Shown in pieces: positions 15,889 through 24,867 of a stretch of 64,000 nucleotides of DNA. The translations under genes were made by a program, and so were the position numbers. The first letter of the stretch is position 1, and every line of letters starts with the position of its first letter. The notes below the pieces were generated by a model. That model searched no databases. It saw only the letters and a list, made by a program, of their open reading frames with translations, and was not told where the DNA came from. Source of the stretch: Microbacterium sp. SY138 (GTDB lineage: Bacteria > Actinomycetota > Actinomycetes > Actinomycetales > Microbacteriaceae); NCBI RefSeq assembly GCF_039729145.1, contig NZ_CP155793.1, positions 310,001-374,000 on the forward strand, in the 5' to 3' direction.

Positions 15889-17139
15889 CTACTTGACGAC
15901 CGCTTCGAGGTTCGACTGGACGGAGTCGAGGATCGTCTTCGGGTCGGACGTCTTCAGCGACTCGAGCTGCGAGTTGAAGTCGGCGATGACGTCGGCGGTC
16001 CCGGCCTGGTTCGGCGGGAACTGCGCGTACTCCGCGCCTGCGAGGAACGGCTCCAGCTCGGGGTTCGCCGAGGTCCAGTCCGCGGCGGCGGACTTGATGG
16101 ACGGCATCGGGCCGAATGCCTTCGAGAAGGCGAGCTGGCTGTCGGCGCTCGTCAGGTACTCGACCAGGTCGAGGGCGGCCTGCTGGTTCGGGCTGTCGGC
16201 AGCCATGCCCCAGCAGTTCGTGAACTGCAGTGTGCCCTTGCCGGCGGCGCCCTCGGGAAGCTCGGCGACCGTGTACTGCAGGCTGCTGTAGTCGTTCGAG
16301 AGCGCTCCGGTGATCCAGTTGCCCTCGATCACCATGGCGGCGGACTGCTTGCCGAGCGCTTCGCCGCCCCATCCGGCCCCGACATCCTTGGCGTACGCGA
16401 ACGTGCCGTCGACGAGGTGCGACTTCACGTAGTCCAGGGCCTCGACGTTGGCGGCATCGTCGGCGATGACCGTGCCGTCGTCGACGAGACCGCCGCCCGC
16501 CTGTGCCATGAAGACGCCCACGCGCTGGTACTCGGCGCCGAAGGCGAGACCGACGTGATCCGCGGTCGTGAGCTTCTGCGCCACCGCGGCGAGGTCGTCC
16601 CAGGTCTTGGGGAGGTCGGCGTCGGTGAGCCCGGCGTCGGTCCACATCTGCGTGTTGATGATGAGCGACAGGGTGGAGAAGTCCTTGGGCGCGCAGTAGA
16701 ACGTGCCGTCGACCGTGAAGTTCTCGACGAGCGACGGGTAGAAGTCGTCCTTGTTGGCGAGTTCGTCGCCGTAGGCCTTGAGCGATCCGTTGGCCGCGTA
16801 GCCCGAGGCCTGGTCGGCGGAGAGGTAGAACAGGTCGGCCGGGTCGCCGGCGGCGAAGCCCTGCGACAGCTCCTGGTCGAGGTTGGTCGCGGTCTGCACC
16901 TTCGCCTTGATGCCGGATTCGGCCGACCAGGCGTCGACGGCGGACTGCACAGCGGATGTCTCGGCGTCACCGGACGAGCCGATCAGCACCGTGAGCGCGT
17001 CGTCGGAGGAGGTGAGCCCCTCGCCGTCGGCCTTGGTGTCGTCTCCGGCGAAACCGGAGCCGCAGCCGGTGAGCACGAGCGCGCTCGTGAGCAGCACCGC
17101 CCCGGTGCCGAGGACTGCGCGAGTGGTGTGCCGTGTCAT
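15889..17139 (-). CDS. Sugar ABC transporter substrate-binding lipoprotein
   Basis: Extracellular receptor of the importer. The 416-aa precursor has a type II signal peptide with the lipobox LVLTGC, so the cysteine is lipid-anchored and the mature protein faces outwards. The body is a family 1 solute-binding fold, for example VLIGSSGDAETSAVQSAVDAW, DPADLFYLSADQ and LPEGAAGKGTLQFTNCWGMA. Start: ATG at 17139 is preceded by AAAGGAG at good spacing; an in-frame ATG at 17163 lacks one. Expression is probably governed by the LacI operator just upstream (17201-17229). Confidence 0.9.
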   Translation of the reverse strand: MTRHTTRAVLGTGAVLLTSALVLTGCGSGFAGDDTKADGEGLTSSDDALTVLIGSSGDAETSAVQSAVDAWSAESGIKAKVQTATNLDQELSQGFAAGDPADLFYLSADQASGYAANGSLKAYGDELANKDDFYPSLVENFTVDGTFYCAPKDFSTLSLIINTQMWTDAGLTDADLPKTWDDLAAVAQKLTTADHVGLAFGAEYQRVGVFMAQAGGGLVDDGTVIADDAANVEALDYVKSHLVDGTFAYAKDVGAGWGGEALGKQSAAMVIEGNWITGALSNDYSSLQYTVAELPEGAAGKGTLQFTNCWGMAADSPNQQAALDLVEYLTSADSQLAFSKAFGPMPSIKSAAADWTSANPELEPFLAGAEYAQFPPNQAGTADVIADFNSQLESLKTSDPKTILDSVQSNLEAVVK

Positions 17140-17200
17140 GGTCTCTCTCCTTTGATGAGTCACTGCGGGCGACGGCCTCGGGAGGACCGTGCGGGTTCGT

Positions 17201-17265
17201 CGCAGAAATTTGAACGATCAAACTCTGCGTGGAATAGGCTAAGCGGGAGTCGCGGGAAGTGTCAA
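17201..17265 (-). promoter_or_regulatory. Promoter and LacI operator of the importer operon
   Basis: Reading leftwards, TTGACA (17265-17260), an 18-nt spacer and TAGCCT (17241-17236) form a promoter whose start would fall near 17229. At that point lies the near-perfect palindrome TTTGAACGATCAAA (17209-17222, with the central CG typical of LacI-family operators), flanked by extra outer arms CGCAG (17201-17205) and CTGCG (17225-17229). The divergent LacI gene begins 60 nt away, so the site could also control the regulator itself. Confidence 0.7.
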
Positions 17266-17289
17266 CCCGGGCGTGAACGAGGAGGTGCG

Positions 17290-18294
17290 ATGGCGAAGGC
17301 GCCGACCGTCGAAGACGTCGCCGAGCGCGCGGGCGTCTCCCGGCAGACGGTCTCGAACGTGCTCAACACTCCCGACATCGTCCGCCCGGCGACCAGAGAG
17401 CGTGTCATCGCGGCGATCCACGAGCTCGGCTACCGACGTCACGCGGCCGCGCGACAGCTGCGGTTGCGGCGCAGCTCGACGATCGGCATCCGCCTCGATC
17501 CGTACCTCGGCGGGATCTCCGGCGTCGTCCTCGACCGCTTCGTGCACGCGATCACCGAGCGCGCGAGCGAGCGGGGGATGCGGATGCTCGTCTATGCCGC
17601 ACGCACCCGGGAAGAAGAGATCCAGAGACTGTCGGAGCTCTGGGAGGGGTCGGAGATCGACGCTGCGATCATCACCGGCACCTCGCGCGACGATCCGCGC
17701 GTGCGCAGCCTCGATCAGGACGGGCTGCCCTTCATCTCGTTCGGTCGGCCGTGGGGGGAGGACGACATCGCCGACCCGCGCCACCTCTGGGTCGATGTCG
17801 ACGGCGCCGCGGGAACGCGCGCCGCGACCGAGCACGCGCTGACCCACGGCAGCAGCGTCGCGTTCCTCGGATGGCCGACGGGATCGGGCACGGGTGACGA
17901 CCGGGAGCGCGGCTGGCGCGAGGCGATGGCCGCGGCAGGAGTCCAGGGCGCGCGGTTGACGGCGGAGGAGGGGGTTCCGTTCGCCCGCGCCGTCGTCGAT
18001 GCGGCGCTCGCCGCGGGGCCGGCACCGGATGCCCTGGTGTGCGCCAGCGACTCGCTCGCCGTGGGCGCGCTGCTGGCGGTCGCCGCCGCGGGGCTCTCGC
18101 TGCCGGTGATCGGCTTCGACAACACGCCGACCGCCGAGGCGCTGGGCTTCTCGAGCGTCGAGCAGCGTCCGGAGGATGTGGCGACGGCGGTCCTCGAACT
18201 CCTGATGGGGCCGACGGGCGAGATCGTCGCCCCGCGCACCCTGCAGGCGGGGTCGGCGCACGCACTGATCACCCCCGAGCTCGTCGTGCGCTGA
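17290..18294 (+). CDS. LacI-family transcriptional regulator
   Basis: A 334-aa repressor. The N-terminal helix-turn-helix is TVEDVAERAGVSRQTVSNVLN (about 5-25), followed by the hinge helix HAAARQLRLRRSSTIGIRL; the remainder is a periplasmic-binding-protein-like effector domain (VCASDSLAVGALLAVAAAGLSLPVIGFDNT). ATG at 17290 has GAGGAGGT 3 nt upstream; the frame is open far upstream but lacks other good starts. The gene is divergent from the importer and debranching operon and is its likely sugar-responsive regulator. Confidence 0.9.
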   Translation: MAKAPTVEDVAERAGVSRQTVSNVLNTPDIVRPATRERVIAAIHELGYRRHAAARQLRLRRSSTIGIRLDPYLGGISGVVLDRFVHAITERASERGMRMLVYAARTREEEIQRLSELWEGSEIDAAIITGTSRDDPRVRSLDQDGLPFISFGRPWGEDDIADPRHLWVDVDGAAGTRAATEHALTHGSSVAFLGWPTGSGTGDDRERGWREAMAAAGVQGARLTAEEGVPFARAVVDAALAAGPAPDALVCASDSLAVGALLAVAAAGLSLPVIGFDNTPTAEALGFSSVEQRPEDVATAVLELLMGPTGEIVAPRTLQAGSAHALITPELVVR

Positions 18295-18309
18295 GCGGCG
18301 CCCGAGCTT

Positions 18310-18606
18310 CTATGCCGCGCGGCGCATACGCAGCGCGAAGGCGATCCCGGCCAGTGCGATCACGACGATCCCGTACCCCACGCACACCGTTTCGAGGCCG
18401 ACGACTCCGACCAGCGAGCCGGCGATGACCGCCGGCACTCCGAACGCGAGGCGGCCAGCAGGTAGATCACGGCGAACGTGTCGGCGCGCTGCGTCGCCGG
18501 GATCCGCGGTGCCAGCGACGCCACGACTCCCGAGAACGCCGTGCCGAATCCCATGCCCGTCACGGCAGCCGCGACGAGATAGAACGGCAGGGATCGGCCG
18601 GATGCT
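18310..18606 (-). pseudogene. Remnant of an MFS transporter, truncated and frameshifted
   Basis: On the minus strand, one frame reads GRSLPFYLVAAAVTGMGFG then FSGVVASLAPRIPATQRADTF and AVIYLLA. The neighbouring frame continues LAFGVPAVIAGSLVGVVG, GIVVIALAGIAFALRMRRAA and a stop at 18310. Together this is the last quarter of a major-facilitator transporter, broken by a 1-2 nt shift near 18450 and lacking the N-terminal about 300 residues. It is not a copy of the intact MFS gene at 32926. Confidence 0.75.
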
Positions 18607-18683
18607 GACGCTGCGGCGTGACGACCTCGACGCGCTCTTCCCGGGTTGCTCGACTCGGTGCCGCGCGATTGAGAGGCGTGCGT

Positions 18684-18778
18684 ATGGTGGAACCGTGGAA
18701 ATCATGTGGTTCACGCTGATCTTTCTCGCGGTGCTCAGTGCCATCTCCATCGTCATGAGGCGAAGGAGCCGGAAGTAG
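18684..18778 (+). CDS. Leaderless single-span membrane peptide of 24-27 aa
   Basis: A small frame from GTG at 18695 (or ATG at 18704) encodes VEIMWFTLIFLAVLSAISIV ending in MRRRSRK. It is one hydrophobic helix with a strongly basic tail, so the tail should lie in the cytoplasm. TATGGT at 18684-18689 lies 5 nt before the GTG, so transcription could start at or near that codon; the feature span includes this -10 box. No ribosome site is visible. The function is unknown. Confidence 0.45.
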
Positions 18779-18973
18779 CGATCGCTCTTCCTGCGCCTCT
18801 GGCGCCGTCGATCCCACGGAGGGCGAAAAGCCAATCTTCGAGCGAATTTATCGCGCAGATGAACAACCTTCCTCCGTGAAAGTGTTGTCGTTCTGCTCCC
18901 CGATTTGGATTGGATGCTGCGCGAGGCGGATACTTCTGGCACCCGAACCGCGTGATCCGGCCGGGGAATCGAC

Positions 18974-19750
18974 ATGCACGCATCCGCCTCTCTCGCACCA
19001 GGGACGACCATCGCCATCGTCGGCGCCGGCCGTCTCGGACGCGTACTCGTGCGGGCTCTACGGGCGGCGGAGATCGAGGTGCTCGGCCCGATCGGACGCG
19101 ACGAACGGATCCCGGATGCGGATATCGTGCTCCTGTGCGTCCCTGATGCGGTCATTGCCGAGGCTGCGGCCGTGGCCCGGTCCCACACGCGCTTCCTCGG
19201 ACACGTCTCCGGCGCGACTGCGCTCACGGATGTGGACTTCAGCCTCCATCCGCTGCAGACCTTCACCGGCGCGGAGGGCCCCGAGGTGTTCCGTGGCATC
19301 GGTGCCGCGATCGCCGGCCGCACACCAGAAGCGCGTCGCATCGGGGAACAGCTCGCCGTCGCCCTCGGTGCGCGTCCGTTCGCGGTCGACGACGCGCAGC
19401 GCGCGAGCTATCACGCGGCCGCGTCCTTCGCCTCGAACTTCGTCCTCACCGTGCTCGACGCCGCGGAAGGCCTGGCCTCGGCGGCAGGCATCCCCCACGA
19501 CGAAGCGCGGGCGCTCCTGGCCCCGCTGGTCCGCCGGACGGTCGAGAACTGGGCGACGAACGGCGCCGCACCTGTCCTGACCGGGCCCATCGCCCGCGGC
19601 GACGAGGCGACGGTCGCGCGCCAACGCGCTGCCGCCGAAGAGCTCGACCTCTCCGATCTGTTCGACGCGCTCGCTGCAGCCACGCGTGCGATCGCCGCGC
19701 GCCCTGCTGCCAGCACCCCCATCACGAAAACCGAGGAGTCGCACGCATGA
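18974..19750 (+). CDS. Rossmann-fold/DUF2520 protein, candidate ketopantoate reductase
   Basis: The 258-aa protein has an N-terminal NAD(P)-binding Rossmann fold (IAIVGAGRLGRVLVRAL, about 16-32, then ADIVLLCVPDAVI) and a C-terminal helical DUF2520-like part (FAVDDAQRASYHAAASFASNFVLTVLDAAEGLASAAG). The build recalls 6-phosphogluconate-dehydrogenase-like reductases. It overlaps panC by 4 nt (ATGA) in a three-gene run with panC and panB, so reducing ketopantoate to pantoate, the step between PanB and PanC, is the simplest role. No panE is present here. Start: ATG at 18974 after GGGGAA. The function is inferred from position and fold. Confidence 0.75.
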   Translation: MHASASLAPGTTIAIVGAGRLGRVLVRALRAAEIEVLGPIGRDERIPDADIVLLCVPDAVIAEAAAVARSHTRFLGHVSGATALTDVDFSLHPLQTFTGAEGPEVFRGIGAAIAGRTPEARRIGEQLAVALGARPFAVDDAQRASYHAAASFASNFVLTVLDAAEGLASAAGIPHDEARALLAPLVRRTVENWATNGAAPVLTGPIARGDEATVARQRAAAEELDLSDLFDALAAATRAIAARPAASTPITKTEESHA

Positions 19751-20646
19751 GAATCCTCCGCACGATCCCCGAGGTCCGGGCCGCGATCCGCGACGCCAGA
19801 TCCGAGAGCAAGACGGTCGGCCTCGTTCCCACCATGGGCGCCTTCCACGACGGTCATCTCTCCCTCATGCGCACCGCGCGCGAAGGATCTGACCTCGTCG
19901 TCGTCTCGCTCTTCGTCAACCCGACCCAGTTCAGCGCCACCGAAGACCTCGGTGCGTATCCGCGCGATGAGGCTCGCGATGCCGCGCTCGCCGAAGCCGA
20001 GGGGGTCGACATCCTCTTCGCTCCGGACGCGTCCGAGATCTATCCCGACGGGTTCGCGACGAACATCCACGTCGCAGGTCTCACCGACGTTCTCGACGGC
20101 GCGAGCCGTGGGGCGCACCACTTCGACGGCGTCGCCACGGTCGTCACGAAGCTGTTCGGCATCGTCCGTCCCGACACCGCCTATTTCGGGCAGAAGGATG
20201 CGCAGCAGGTGCTCGTCGTGCGTCGCGTCGCGCGCGACCTCGATCTCGATGTGCGGATCGTGGCGTGCCCCATCGTGCGGGAGGCGGACGGACTCGCCAT
20301 GAGCTCGCGGAACGTCTACCTCGACTCCGCCGCTCGTGCACAGGCGGTGGCGCTGAACCGCGCCCTCGACGCCGGGCTCGCGATACTCGAGGCGGGTGAC
20401 CGCGACGCGGGCAGCATCCTCTCCGCCGCGCGCGACGTGCTCGGCGAGGCGGAGATCGACCCCGAGTACCTCGAACTCCGAGACGCCGAGACGCTCCGCC
20501 CCCTCGCTCGTGTCGACCGTGACGCCCTTCTCGCGGTCGCCGCGCACGTGGGCGCCGCCCGTCTGATCGACAACCACGTCCTGCGCGTCGCCGATGCCGC
20601 GGAATCCATCGACACGAATCCCACCGAGACGGAGACTCGCGCATGA
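19747..20646 (+). CDS. panC: Pantothenate synthetase (pantoate--beta-alanine ligase)
   Basis: Joins pantoate and beta-alanine using ATP to form pantothenate, the precursor of coenzyme A. The class I synthetase-like motif PTMGAFHDGHLSLM (HxGH form, about 28-41) binds ATP. VSLFVNPTQF, YFGQKDAQQ and MSSRNVYL (the KMSKS-like loop) follow in the expected order. The 299-aa length is normal. It is coupled at both ends by 4-nt overlaps: the start overlaps the DUF2520 gene and the stop overlaps panB. Confidence 0.97.
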   Translation: MRILRTIPEVRAAIRDARSESKTVGLVPTMGAFHDGHLSLMRTAREGSDLVVVSLFVNPTQFSATEDLGAYPRDEARDAALAEAEGVDILFAPDASEIYPDGFATNIHVAGLTDVLDGASRGAHHFDGVATVVTKLFGIVRPDTAYFGQKDAQQVLVVRRVARDLDLDVRIVACPIVREADGLAMSSRNVYLDSAARAQAVALNRALDAGLAILEAGDRDAGSILSAARDVLGEAEIDPEYLELRDAETLRPLARVDRDALLAVAAHVGAARLIDNHVLRVADAAESIDTNPTETETRA

Positions 20647-21512
20647 GTGCTCACGCCGATCCCCGCCCCCGCGTCACCCTCGCGACCCTCGCCGCGAAGA
20701 GGTCGGCTCGTGAACCCATCGTCATGGTCACCGCCTACGACCACCCGAGTGCGCAGATCGTCGAGGCCGCCGGCGTCGATATCGTGCTCGTGGGCGACTC
20801 CGCGGCGATGACCGTGCTCGGCTACGACAGCACGGTGCCGGTCACGGTCGACGAGATGCTCATGCTGACCGCGGCTGTGCGGCGCGGACTCACTTCTCCG
20901 CTGCTCGTCGGCGATCTGCCGTTCGGATCGTACGAGGCCTCCGACGAGATCGCCATCGCGACCGCGCAGCGCTTCGTCAAAGAGGCCGGCTGCGACCTCG
21001 TCAAGATCGAACGTGGCGGCACGACCGTCGACCGGGCGCGTGCGCTCGTGCAGGCGGGGATCCCGGTCGTCGGACATGTCGGGCTCACGCCGCAGACCGC
21101 CACCGCGCTCGGTGGATACCGTGCTCAGGGGCGCACCGCCGAGACCGCGCTGACCGTGATCGACGACGCCCTCGCGCTGCAGGCGGCCGGGTGCTCGATG
21201 CTCGTGGTCGAGGCGGTGCCCTCCGAGGTGACCGCCGCCCTCGTGCCGCGGCTCGACATCCCGGTGATCGGCATCGGCGCCGGTGCGGATGCCGATGGGC
21301 AGGTACTCGTCTTCCACGACCTGCTCGGTCTCTACGACGGCGGGGCCGCCAAGTTCGTGAAGCGCTACGCCGATCTGCGCGCCGCCGCGATCACGGGTGT
21401 CGAGGCGTATACGGCCGAGGTGCGCGCTGGCATCTACCCGGCAACGGAGCATGGGTACCGGATGCCGGAGGGCGAGGCGGCGCGTCTCGTCGAACTGCTC
21501 GCCGAACGGTAG
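20643..21512 (+). CDS. panB: 3-methyl-2-oxobutanoate hydroxymethyltransferase
   Basis: Transfers a hydroxymethyl group from methylene-tetrahydrofolate to ketoisovalerate, giving ketopantoate. It is a TIM-barrel, Mg-dependent enzyme of 289 aa. Motifs are MVTAYDHPSAQI, VGDSAAMTVLGYDSTVPVT, VGDLPFGSYE, KIERGG, GHVGLTPQ and VIGIGAGADADGQVLVFHDLLGL. The gene starts inside the panC stop (ATGA). With the upstream DUF2520 gene and panC it could make pantothenate from ketoisovalerate and beta-alanine. Confidence 0.97.
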   Translation: MSAHADPRPRVTLATLAAKRSAREPIVMVTAYDHPSAQIVEAAGVDIVLVGDSAAMTVLGYDSTVPVTVDEMLMLTAAVRRGLTSPLLVGDLPFGSYEASDEIAIATAQRFVKEAGCDLVKIERGGTTVDRARALVQAGIPVVGHVGLTPQTATALGGYRAQGRTAETALTVIDDALALQAAGCSMLVVEAVPSEVTAALVPRLDIPVIGIGAGADADGQVLVFHDLLGLYDGGAAKFVKRYADLRAAAITGVEAYTAEVRAGIYPATEHGYRMPEGEAARLVELLAER

Positions 21513-21626
21513 ATCGCGTGCGGCCGCGCGGCTGCTCGTCGTTGCGGCTCTCCTGCACAGCCTCCGTGTTCGACGAGTTGTCGACACCTCGTGCTTCCGG
21601 GGCGGGGAGTGCAGTCGGTGGCGCTC

Positions 21627-22908
21627 TAGCGTTGCGCGGATGAACCTCTCTGAGCATGTGCACGTGACGTGGGCACTTCACGTCGGGTTGTCTGTCGCCG
21701 ATCGTCCTGAACTCACCCGAGTCATCCGCGTGCCACGCGACGCCCCCTCCTACTGGGTCGTGGAGGCGTACCGCCTCAGTCTCGGGCGCGAACCCGACGT
21801 CCCGGAGAGCGAGGAGGAAGCCGACCCGCCACCCCTCATCGATCTCCTGCCCTGGCGATGTCGCACGCAGCAGGTGTCGATCCCCGGCGTCGCCGAGTCG
21901 GTCGACGTGACGATCACCGGTCCGTTCGAGACCCGTATGGGCGATCCGCGGGTCACCGTCGTCGATGCGGGCCCTGCTGACGAGGATGAGCGGGTTCCGG
22001 GGGACTGGCAGACGCGACGACCGCCGTTCCGGGCGGAGCATGTGGAGTTCGAGCTCGCACAGCGCTTCGGACTCGTGCAGCCGCGCCTCGACCCGTCGAT
22101 GGGGGGAGTGGTCGGCGACGCCCTGCGCGACCCCTCACCGCTGGCGTCGCTGTGCGAGTCGTTGAGTCCGGTGCGTCGACTGGCTCTTCTCGCGCACCTC
22201 GAAGACACAGGGCTGATCGACGCCGCACCGCCCGATTCGGTGACGGGTGATTCGGTGACGGCTGGTTCGGTGACGGTGGAGACCGCGACGGAGGGGGTGC
22301 GGGCGCTGATGGCGCAGATCGGTGCCGACGGGGTCGAGCAGGATGCGGCGGACGGATGGCTGCCCCGCACGGTCGCAGCCCGCGCCGTCGAGGCCCTCGG
22401 CTGGCCGGACGCGGCGCCTCCCGGCCGGCCCGACCCCGCGGAGTCCCTGGTGCTGCTCGCACGTCGCACGAAGGCGGTCCGCCGGTTTCGCGGGCGCGTC
22501 ATGGTCACTCACCGCGGGCAGGCACTGGCGAAGGGCGGGCTGGGTGCATTCGCGCGGATCGTCGAGGCCGTACGCGCGATCGGAAGAGAGGCGATGTTCC
22601 CCAGCGGGCAGCCGCGCACGGTGACCCTGGCGCTGCTGGCCGTCGCCGATGGCTCGGTCGCCACGTTCGATGAGCTTCCCGAGTTCATCGAACGCGGTGA
22701 GGCGGCCGTAGCGGAGGGGCGACGAGGCGGAGCATGGGGCTTCGAATGGTCGCTGCGATCGCGTCAGGAGGACGGTGCGGACCGCCGTTTCGATCACCGA
22801 GACGCGGCGGGGCGGGTGATCGAGATCCTGTGCGCACTCTCATCGCCGGGAGCGTTCGGCTCGATCACTCCAGCGATGCGCGTCGTCGCACGAGCGGCTC
22901 TGCGGTGA
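21627..22908 (+). CDS. Unrecognised 422-aa soluble protein (with its -10 box)
   Basis: I do not recognise this protein with confidence. The coding part begins at ATG 21640 as MNLSEHVHVTWALHVGLSV; TAGCGT at 21627-21632 lies 7 nt upstream, so the mRNA is probably leaderless. The first about 60 residues (HVGLSVADRPELTRVIRVPRD, then YWVVEAYRLSLG) weakly recall the pRiA4b ORF-3 fold. A middle segment is acidic and proline-rich and contains a short repeat (DSVTGDSVTAGSVTV, from near-identical 15-bp units at about 22234-22280). The C-terminal half is helical with many Arg and Ala. There is no signal peptide or membrane span. It is convergent with the glycosyltransferase. Confidence 0.55.
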
Positions 22909-22991
22909 CTCCGCTGGTGGCGGGCAGGGCTGGTGGCGGGCAGGCGCGCCGATGCGGGGATGGTGAAGGAGAGCGCCGGAGTGGGGTGGTG

Positions 22992-24680
22992 TCAGCGGCG
23001 CTGCGCGAGTGCTCGGACCCGACGGACAGCGCGTCCGGCGAAGTCCTTGACGCGACCGCCCGGCCATTCGCGGCGAAGCTCGACCGTGCCGTCATCCCTG
23101 GCCGTGAGCGTGCAGCTTCGGCCGGCAAGCAGGGGCGACTTTCCCGCGCGGGCGAGCACCGCCGGGGCGGCGACGAGTGGCGTCTCGAAGGTCCATCCCG
23201 CGCGCCGGACCTTCACGGTCAGAGCGCCTCCACGCGATTCGTCGTCCGGGCCGAAGACCCTCACAGGGTCGATCGATACGCGGGCGGCGTCGAGGTTGCG
23301 AGGGTGGCGGCCTCCGATGCGGCGCTCGGCACCGGTCTCACCGTCGGTGAGGAAGAGGTCGACCCGATCATTGCGAAGCTCGCGGTCGGCGACGAGAAGC
23401 GTCTCCGGAAGGCCGTCGATCGTCGAGACGGGAAGCGAGGTCAGGCGCGTCACCTTCTTCTTCTTCTTGGAGACGGAGTTCCGGGGGACGGAGTTCTGGG
23501 AGACGGATGCCCGGGGGTCCGGGTCGGGGGATTCCGCCACAGGAACTTCGACGACCGTGGTTTCGAAGACGAAGGCATCATGCCCTTCGCTCGTGAGGGT
23601 CACACGCAGCGTCAGGTGCAGGCCGCCTCCACGAGACCAGCGTGCCTCGGTCACCGCCGCGTGACAGGTGATCCCGGCCTCGAACTGCGCAAGCGCCAAC
23701 AGGTCTTCGCGTCGATCGGCCCGGAGCAGGCTCGCGCGGATCCGATGCGGCAGGCCGAGACCGGCATCGACGCCCGGCCCGAACTTCTTCTGCACCAGGG
23801 GAGTGACGACGTCGAGCAGGCGGTCGCGGTAGTCGTCCGGATAGCGGGCCATCTGTCGACCGGAGAGCCGCTTCAGGATCTTGCCGCGGAACCAGTGCCG
23901 CAGAAGCCGATCGCGGAGCTTTCCGGGTTCGGTGTGCGCCTCGACGAGATCGAGCACCGTCTCGAGATGGGGGAAGTACGATTCCGGGTCGATGCGAGAA
24001 GAGCTCGCGCTGCCCGGTTCTTTGACCCAGGCATAGCAGGGTTCGCTCGCGAGGATCGAGATCGTCGACGCGGCGAAGTACGCCTGCATCACGAACAGGT
24101 GATCCTCGAGGCGCACCTTTCCTTCGGGGAAGCGGATGCCGTTCGCCCGGAGGAAGGAGGTGCGGAACATCTTGTGCGGGGTGAGCATCTCCAGGAGCGG
24201 GTCGGTTCCGAGGACCGCGTCGGGGACGTCGTGGCTGAAGATCCGGCTCGGCAGACGACGCCCGATGCCCACCTCCTTGCCCACGATCACATCGGACGAG
24301 TGCTGGTCGGCATAATCGCACAGCTTCTCGAGCGCACCGTCGAACAGGTAGTCGTCCTGGTCGACGAACTGCACATACGTTCCGCGAGCAGCGTCGACGC
24401 CGTGGTTGCGAGGCATGCCGGGCCAGCCGGAGTGCTCCAGCGACAGCACCCGCACATGGGGGCGGTCGCGGGCGATGGCTGCCAGACGTGCACCAGTGGG
24501 CTCGCCCGAGCCGTCGTCGCACAGGAGCACCTCGAGCGAGGCTGTGCCGAGGGTCTGTCGATCGAGCGACGCGATGAGGTCGTCGAACGAGGGCCCGGGC
24601 CGGTACACCGGGACGATCACGCTCACGCGGATGTTGTCCGCGGATGCCTTGCTCTTCTCCGGCCGATCACTCTGTGACAA
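22992..24680 (-). CDS. Family 2 glycosyltransferase with C-terminal accessory domain
   Basis: Transfers a sugar from a nucleotide donor to a cell-surface glycan or teichoic-acid-like polymer. The GT-A domain is at about residues 15-290: VSVIVPVYRPGPSFDDLIASL, LLCDDGSGEPT, ARGTYVQFVDQDDYLF (the DxD-type metal site) and VRLEDHLFVM. About 260 further residues follow, probably beta-sandwich, separated by a linker with SVSQNSVPRNSVSKKKKK (a run of five lysines). No transmembrane helix is evident. The start is uncertain: TTG at 24680 follows GGGGGAG by 8 nt, and GTG at 24722 is the furthest possible. It stands alone between convergent and divergent genes. Confidence 0.85.
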   Translation of the reverse strand: MSQSDRPEKSKASADNIRVSVIVPVYRPGPSFDDLIASLDRQTLGTASLEVLLCDDGSGEPTGARLAAIARDRPHVRVLSLEHSGWPGMPRNHGVDAARGTYVQFVDQDDYLFDGALEKLCDYADQHSSDVIVGKEVGIGRRLPSRIFSHDVPDAVLGTDPLLEMLTPHKMFRTSFLRANGIRFPEGKVRLEDHLFVMQAYFAASTISILASEPCYAWVKEPGSASSSRIDPESYFPHLETVLDLVEAHTEPGKLRDRLLRHWFRGKILKRLSGRQMARYPDDYRDRLLDVVTPLVQKKFGPGVDAGLGLPHRIRASLLRADRREDLLALAQFEAGITCHAAVTEARWSRGGGLHLTLRVTLTSEGHDAFVFETTVVEVPVAESPDPDPRASVSQNSVPRNSVSKKKKKVTRLTSLPVSTIDGLPETLLVADRELRNDRVDLFLTDGETGAERRIGGRHPRNLDAARVSIDPVRVFGPDDESRGGALTVKVRRAGWTFETPLVAAPAVLARAGKSPLLAGRSCTLTARDDGTVELRREWPGGRVKDFAGRAVRRVRALAQRR

Positions 24681-24867
24681 ACGTCTCACTCCCCCAAGTC
24701 GACAATCCCCCGAGCTAAACACGACTTCCTGTGTGCGTCACCGGGCTTGCGCGACGGCCGGGCGTGTGCGCGGTTCACGCGACACGAGGAAGGGGGATCG
24801 AACGACGGGCGGCCGCGACGGAGAATTGGAGCAGAGGAGGGGACGAAAGCCCGTGCTCATCCGGAGC

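Noticed and set aside
16417..17289. A long N-terminal extension of the LacI frame
   Set aside because: It overlaps the binding-protein gene on the other strand; a good ribosome site and the HTH start at 17290.
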